Shown here in pieces: positions 60,452 to 64,000 of a stretch of 64,000 nucleotides of DNA. A program made the translations under genes and the position numbers. Every line of letters starts with the position of its first letter. Position 1 is the first letter of the stretch. The stretch is from NCBI GenBank assembly GCA_944392965.1, contig CALXYM010000002.1, positions 248,001 to 312,000 on the forward strand, given 5' to 3'. The DNA comes from an uncultured Spirochaetaceae bacterium. Lineage in GTDB: Bacteria > Spirochaetota > Spirochaetia > Sphaerochaetales > Sphaerochaetaceae. The notes below the pieces were generated by a model. The model saw nothing but the letters and a program-made list of their open reading frames with translations, had not been told where the DNA came from and ran no database searches.

Positions 60452-62149
60452 TTATCTAACTGATGGAATTCCTGAGAACCAAATCTGATCAAGAATAAAA
60501 CCATCGTTATTCACATAGATGGAAATGTCAGCATTTCTATAAACAGGAATACTAACCGATACACTTTTGAATTCATCGTCAGTTGGATCTACTTTGAATG
60601 ATGCGGTCTTTCCATCCAACATCAGTGTGATAATCGTCTCCTCATCAGCCTTGTAAGAAAGGGTAAGGCCATCTCCTCCCCTGACTCTCTTAAAAGTCAC
60701 TGCATTTTCAATTCCATTAATAAATTCTGCCGCATAACCATTGGAAGCCTCAACATCTTCAACAGGCAATGAATTGATTGAATATTCTGCTTCCATTTTA
60801 GATGAGAATAATATACTTTTAATCGTGATGACTCCCTGCTGTAATTCAACGGAGAAAGAAGCGTCATCTGCACCAATTACAGGAAGTCCCACAATACCGC
60901 CATCAGGATTTGCAGAGATATCGAAAGAACCTCTGCTTCTTCCATCTGAATAGAGTTTAATTACAGAATCAACGTCAGATTTATATTCTATGGATACCAT
61001 CTGTATTTCAGGACAGCTATCAAACCCAAGAGAAGCACCACCTTCAGATAATACAGCATTTCCATCTTCGTCCAATTGAACATTTCCGCTGAAAACTGCA
61101 TTTGAAACATCTGTCCATCCTTCCTGCAAGGGATAAGTAAGACACCAATCCAAAAGAGATGGAGGGTTACCTTCTTCTTTCAGAAGATTATAACCAAAGT
61201 ACAGACATCCTCTTACTTGAGGATAATTAGTCTTGTAGAAATCCACAGTTGCTTTAATTGCAATTTCTTTCATTGCTTTATCTTGTACGAGTCCTGCGGT
61301 CTGGTTAGGTCGTATACCATCATTAAATTCTATCGTATGAAATCCCCATTCCATGACGACAGGGGCATCACCATACTGCTTCTCATATGTCTTCATACTT
61401 ATGGCCAGACGTTCTGCATTTATAATATCTAACGGATTAGAAGATAAAAGGCTTTTATTATCTGGATACGTATAGTTATTTATAAAATATCCATCCGCTC
61501 CTGCATCTGTATAGGCAGGTGTTTTGAATGTATTATCCCATCCATAAAACACACTAAGATACAATTCTGCATCATTCCAACCATTATCAGCACATTCCTC
61601 TCTCATAAGTGCCACAATGCTTTTTGCATATTCCTTTTGAGAGTCAATCCAGTTCCTTGAATTAAGACCACCAGCATTTTTTTGTACGGATATATCGTCA
61701 ACAGGCATGTTTATAGCAAAATATGCAACCCTGTCACGTCTATCAGCATCAGAACAAAAAGCAATTAATTGAGAATAAGTATCAACAACCGTTCTGGCAT
61801 CTTTTTCTGAAAAAGAAAAATCTTGTGGATACGCCTCTATTCTTATAACTATTTTCATATCTAGACGTTCAAGTTCTTCAAATATATACTGCTGTACATT
61901 TTGAGAGAGACCCTCAAATCCATAAATTGTAATAGTGTTTATGTTGTATAATTTATTAGCCTTTTCCAGTTCTTGACTAAATTTTTCTTCATTAAAATTG
62001 CCTGTTCCCAGATCAAATGTCGCACCGTTATAAAATTCACAAGTGTCCACCTTTTCCGCATAAGGGGTCATTACCGATGCATAAACAGAAAATGATAAAA
62101 AACAAATAAGAAAAAAAACAAAAAGTCTCCTAATCCTGGATAACAGCAT
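60452..62149 (-). CDS. Secreted TIM-barrel protein plus C-terminal beta-domains; unrecognised putative glycoside hydrolase
   Basis: 565 residues with a signal peptide (…RLFVFFLICFLSFSVYA). Residues about 35-340 form a paralogue of the 46123-47247 protein, sharing RIEAYP, YFAINMPVDD, LYLSVFYGWDN, GADGYFINNYTYP, VVMEWGFHT (Glu about 267) and YFGYNLL. These map on eight (beta/alpha) strands. Residues 345-565 appear to be two beta-sandwich modules that may bind carbohydrate. First gene of operon 1, directly downstream of araC. TAAAAGGAG precedes the ATG. I know no family that matches. Confidence 0.7.
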   Translation of the reverse strand: MLLSRIRRLFVFFLICFLSFSVYASVMTPYAEKVDTCEFYNGATFDLGTGNFNEEKFSQELEKANKLYNINTITIYGFEGLSQNVQQYIFEELERLDMKIVIRIEAYPQDFSFSEKDARTVVDTYSQLIAFCSDADRRDRVAYFAINMPVDDISVQKNAGGLNSRNWIDSQKEYAKSIVALMREECADNGWNDAELYLSVFYGWDNTFKTPAYTDAGADGYFINNYTYPDNKSLLSSNPLDIINAERLAISMKTYEKQYGDAPVVMEWGFHTIEFNDGIRPNQTAGLVQDKAMKEIAIKATVDFYKTNYPQVRGCLYFGYNLLKEEGNPPSLLDWCLTYPLQEGWTDVSNAVFSGNVQLDEDGNAVLSEGGASLGFDSCPEIQMVSIEYKSDVDSVIKLYSDGRSRGSFDISANPDGGIVGLPVIGADDASFSVELQQGVITIKSILFSSKMEAEYSINSLPVEDVEASNGYAAEFINGIENAVTFKRVRGGDGLTLSYKADEETIITLMLDGKTASFKVDPTDDEFKSVSVSIPVYRNADISIYVNNDGFILDQIWFSGIPSVR

Positions 62150-62224
62150 TTAAACACTCCTTTTACTGTTTATTCACCTGAGAGATTATATTTCCATTCA
62201 AGTTTAATAAAATAATAAAAGTAG

Positions 62225-62279
62225 AATCTGTACCACGATACGGCAAATATCGACAAGAAATTCTCAGATATTGACTTTT
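62225..62279 (-). promoter_or_regulatory. Conserved ~55-bp element upstream of operon 1 (candidate AraC-type activator site)
   Basis: On the plus strand AATCTGTACCACGATACGGC… CGACAAGAAATTCTCAGATA matches the element at 47284-47337. On the minus strand it ends 11 nt upstream of TATTAT (62212-62217). It partly overlaps the stop codon of the AraC-family gene, so araC's 3' end carries the site. Confidence 0.6.
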
Positions 62280-63121
62280 CTGAATTTCGTTGGTGGAATT
62301 TTCACAAATTTCAGGAATGAACGGTTGAAAGTTTTTATACTATTAAAACCGCAGGCTTCAGCAACCTCTCCTACAGTAAGATCTGGGCTTTGAACAAGCA
62401 TATACTGAGCTTTGCTTATTCTATAATTTGTCAGATAATCATAAAAAGTAACATTAGTCAAAGATTTGAAAAACCTAGTAAAATAACTAGGCTCAAAACC
62501 CGCAACATCCGCAATCTCATTAAGGGTTACTGGATTCTTATAGTTTTGTTCTATATAAAAAAAGACTTTTTGAAGCCTGTGCATTGCCTTGTTCTCAGTC
62601 TGAGAAGTTATGACATCATTCTCTTTTCTCTTGTATTCTTCTTTTGTAAAAAGGAATAACAGTTCAAACACAAGAGAACGTATTAATAAATCCCTTGAAA
62701 AAAAGGATTGGTTATTAATTCTTTCCAATCGGATGATTATCTCTCGTAAAACAGTTTTATCCTGTCCTGTCCATTCTCTGCTGGTCTTGGAGTTCATAGT
62801 GAGATGTTCATAAATCCCCTTTTTCAGCTCTACGGATTTATGTGAGCCATCTATGATATCTAAATTAAAGATTATTACAAGACGTTTATGATGGGAAGAG
62901 GAGAAATAGAAATGAGAATCTCCTCCATTGATCATAATTGCTTCATGCTCGTTTACAACATACATCTCGTCATTCACAATTAATCTTGTACTACCTTCCA
63001 TTACATAGACAAGTTCTATTTCCCTATGCCAATGCGTGGGTACTACTTGATCCCCATTGTCGTAAAAAAGAATATAAGGTAAATCCTGTTCTGTAGTATT
63101 GAACTGAAAAGGTGCACTCAT
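62264..63121 (-). CDS. AraC-family transcriptional regulator of the polysaccharide locus
   Basis: 285 residues from the ATG at 63121 (GGAG about 12 nt upstream); longer in-frame extension has no support. An N-terminal cupin-type sensor (QVVPTHWHREIELVYVMEGS) is followed by two helix-turn-helix motifs (VTLNEIADVAGFEPSYFTRF and LTVGEVAEACGFNSIKTFNR). The family activates sugar-utilisation operons. It lies directly ahead of operon 1, and the conserved element in front of each operon is the likely target. Its own promoter is not evident. Confidence 0.9.
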   Translation of the reverse strand: MSAPFQFNTTEQDLPYILFYDNGDQVVPTHWHREIELVYVMEGSTRLIVNDEMYVVNEHEAIMINGGDSHFYFSSSHHKRLVIIFNLDIIDGSHKSVELKKGIYEHLTMNSKTSREWTGQDKTVLREIIIRLERINNQSFFSRDLLIRSLVFELLFLFTKEEYKRKENDVITSQTENKAMHRLQKVFFYIEQNYKNPVTLNEIADVAGFEPSYFTRFFKSLTNVTFYDYLTNYRISKAQYMLVQSPDLTVGEVAEACGFNSIKTFNRSFLKFVKIPPTKFRKVNI

Positions 63122-63227
63122 AATTTCACGTCTCCAGCTTTCATTATAACCTAAATTAATCAGAAATCGGATATACAGAAATTTAACAAATTCAGAACTT
63201 TCGACCATTAATAAGTAAGAGGACTTA

Positions 63228-64000
63228 ATGAACATAAGAGAAAAGGTAAGAAGGATGATGGAGGAACAGCATCTTCTGGATAACGAACCGTTTGAGTTCG
63301 CCTCCAGACGATTTCCTGAATTTCCCGTATCGATAGCATCCGCGATTATCAAAGAAGATATTATCGCGACAAATGTTGAGATACAGAAAAAGTTCCTTAA
63401 TCCGAACCAGAAGGGAAGGGCAATAATAACCGATGTGATTATACGTACTAAGGATGGCAGAATATTCAATCTGGAACCCAATACTTATCGAAAAGGAGCT
63501 ATTTTAGAACGGGGATTGTTCCATTCATACATGATAGGAACAACACTGTTAAAGAAGGGAGAGGATTGGAAGAATCTGAGGAAAGGAGGAATCATACTGC
63601 TGAACCAATATGATATCCTTAAGGATGGGAATGCCTTATCAAAATTCAGAATGCAGGATGAAATAACAGGAAGACTTGCGTCAGAAAAAGGAATAACACT
63701 TTATGTGGCGAACTGCTCTTATCGGGGAAATGGCCCACTCTCTTTACTCTATGAGGATCTAATGACAAACTATATCAAGGAAGAAACACGTTTGCCGATT
63801 AACAGGAATGTAGTAAAATATTTATTAGGAGAAGAGGTTCAGATAGAAATGACAGAAAGACAGGAAAAGATAATGAGGGAAGTAAGAGAAGAGGCTTCTA
63901 GAGAAGCGGCGCAAAAAGCAACATTAAAAAGTGCTAAAGCAATGATTAATGATGGCATATCAGCTGAAAGAGTTTACAGGATCTTACAGCTCTCAGAAAA
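63228..64000 (+). CDS. PD-(D/E)XK nuclease-family 'transposase' (partial, right end outside window)
   Basis: The frame opens at ATG 63228 (AGAGG at 63218-63222) and stays open for 257 codons to the end of the window. The N-terminus MNIREKVRRMMEEQHLLDNE… has IITDVIIRTKDGRIFNLEPN, matching the D…E-x-Q core of the Rpn/PDDEXK_2 family with Asn in place of Gln, and ALSKFRMQDEI. The later part (about 215 on) is charged and helical (EMTERQEKIMREVREEASRE). These proteins are abundant in spirochaete genomes. Rpn proteins promote RecA-independent recombination; whether this one moves itself is unknown. Confidence 0.75.
   Translation, partial: MNIREKVRRMMEEQHLLDNEPFEFASRRFPEFPVSIASAIIKEDIIATNVEIQKKFLNPNQKGRAIITDVIIRTKDGRIFNLEPNTYRKGAILERGLFHSYMIGTTLLKKGEDWKNLRKGGIILLNQYDILKDGNALSKFRMQDEITGRLASEKGITLYVANCSYRGNGPLSLLYEDLMTNYIKEETRLPINRNVVKYLLGEEVQIEMTERQEKIMREVREEASREAAQKATLKSAKAMINDGISAERVYRILQLSE

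Noticed and set aside
63122-63481. N-terminal extension of the AraC gene with membrane segments
   Set aside because: The extension is the antisense shadow of the plus-strand PD-(D/E)XK gene; the AraC domain and length fit the ATG at 63121.
1-64000. CRISPR arrays or a defence island
   Set aside because: No regularly spaced repeats or cas genes are seen; the repeats found are operators or intragenic motifs.

Overview
The window reads as chromosome from a host- or gut-associated spirochaete (Spirochaetota, probably Sphaerochaetaceae/Treponemataceae-like). This is an inference from several features: many signal-peptide lipoproteins and small outer-membrane barrels, a long serine hydroxymethyltransferase with an internal insertion, a CarD-family regulator, AdhE-type mixed-acid fermentation, a NusG-domain-II/Gx-transporter pair, and a PD-(D/E)XK 'transposase' of the kind abundant in these genomes. 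No rRNA or species-diagnostic gene is present. Gene density is high, with many 1-4 nt stop/start overlaps.

Layout. 1-13 kb is mostly housekeeping and small metabolism: a partial Mn-dependent pyrophosphatase, rpiB, two small barrel proteins with a phospholipase-D lipoprotein, a dihydropyrimidinase plus HAD-cytidine deaminase fusion, a macro-domain/KptA pair, glyA, infA, a MATE pump, an Smr protein with repeats, a CBS-ACT protein and an orphan NusG paralogue. 13.2-15.3 kb is an accessory patch beside tRNA-Arg(CCT): an IS605-type omega-RNA-like structure without tnpB, an amber-interrupted DUF2798 gene, a CarD-like gene and a small unknown. 15.3-24 kb holds a Vat-type acetyltransferase, BrnQ, and a nucleoside uptake/hydrolysis/ribokinase operon with a divergent LacI regulator. 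24-37 kb holds a split heavy-metal ATPase, a candidate small RNA, topA, a Gx-EcfT-like fusion, adhE, and an AAA ATPase with twin operators.

38-63 kb is a roughly 25-kb polysaccharide-utilisation locus on the minus strand under an AraC regulator. It has two operons, each starting with a paralogue of an unrecognised TIM-barrel protein and each preceded by the same ~55-bp element 11-12 nt upstream of a -10 box. Operon 1 (62.1 to 47.9 kb) encodes TIM-barrel protein, GH3, a very large binding protein, two permeases, NHL/TPR/Yip1 protein, DUF5696 protein and two more permeases. Operon 2 (47.2 to 38.0 kb) encodes TIM-barrel protein, GH3, a second binding protein, two CBM-like lipoproteins and a porin. 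The likely flow is: porin and surface CBM lipoproteins admit and bind the glycan, the TIM-barrel proteins cut it outside the cytoplasm, two ABC importers take up oligosaccharides, and cytoplasmic GH3 enzymes finish. No transporter ATPase is encoded here. The substrate is unknown; a beta-glucan is only a guess from the GH3 pair.

A recurrent theme is SD-less genes whose ATG sits about 6-9 nt after a -10-like box, suggesting leaderless mRNAs.
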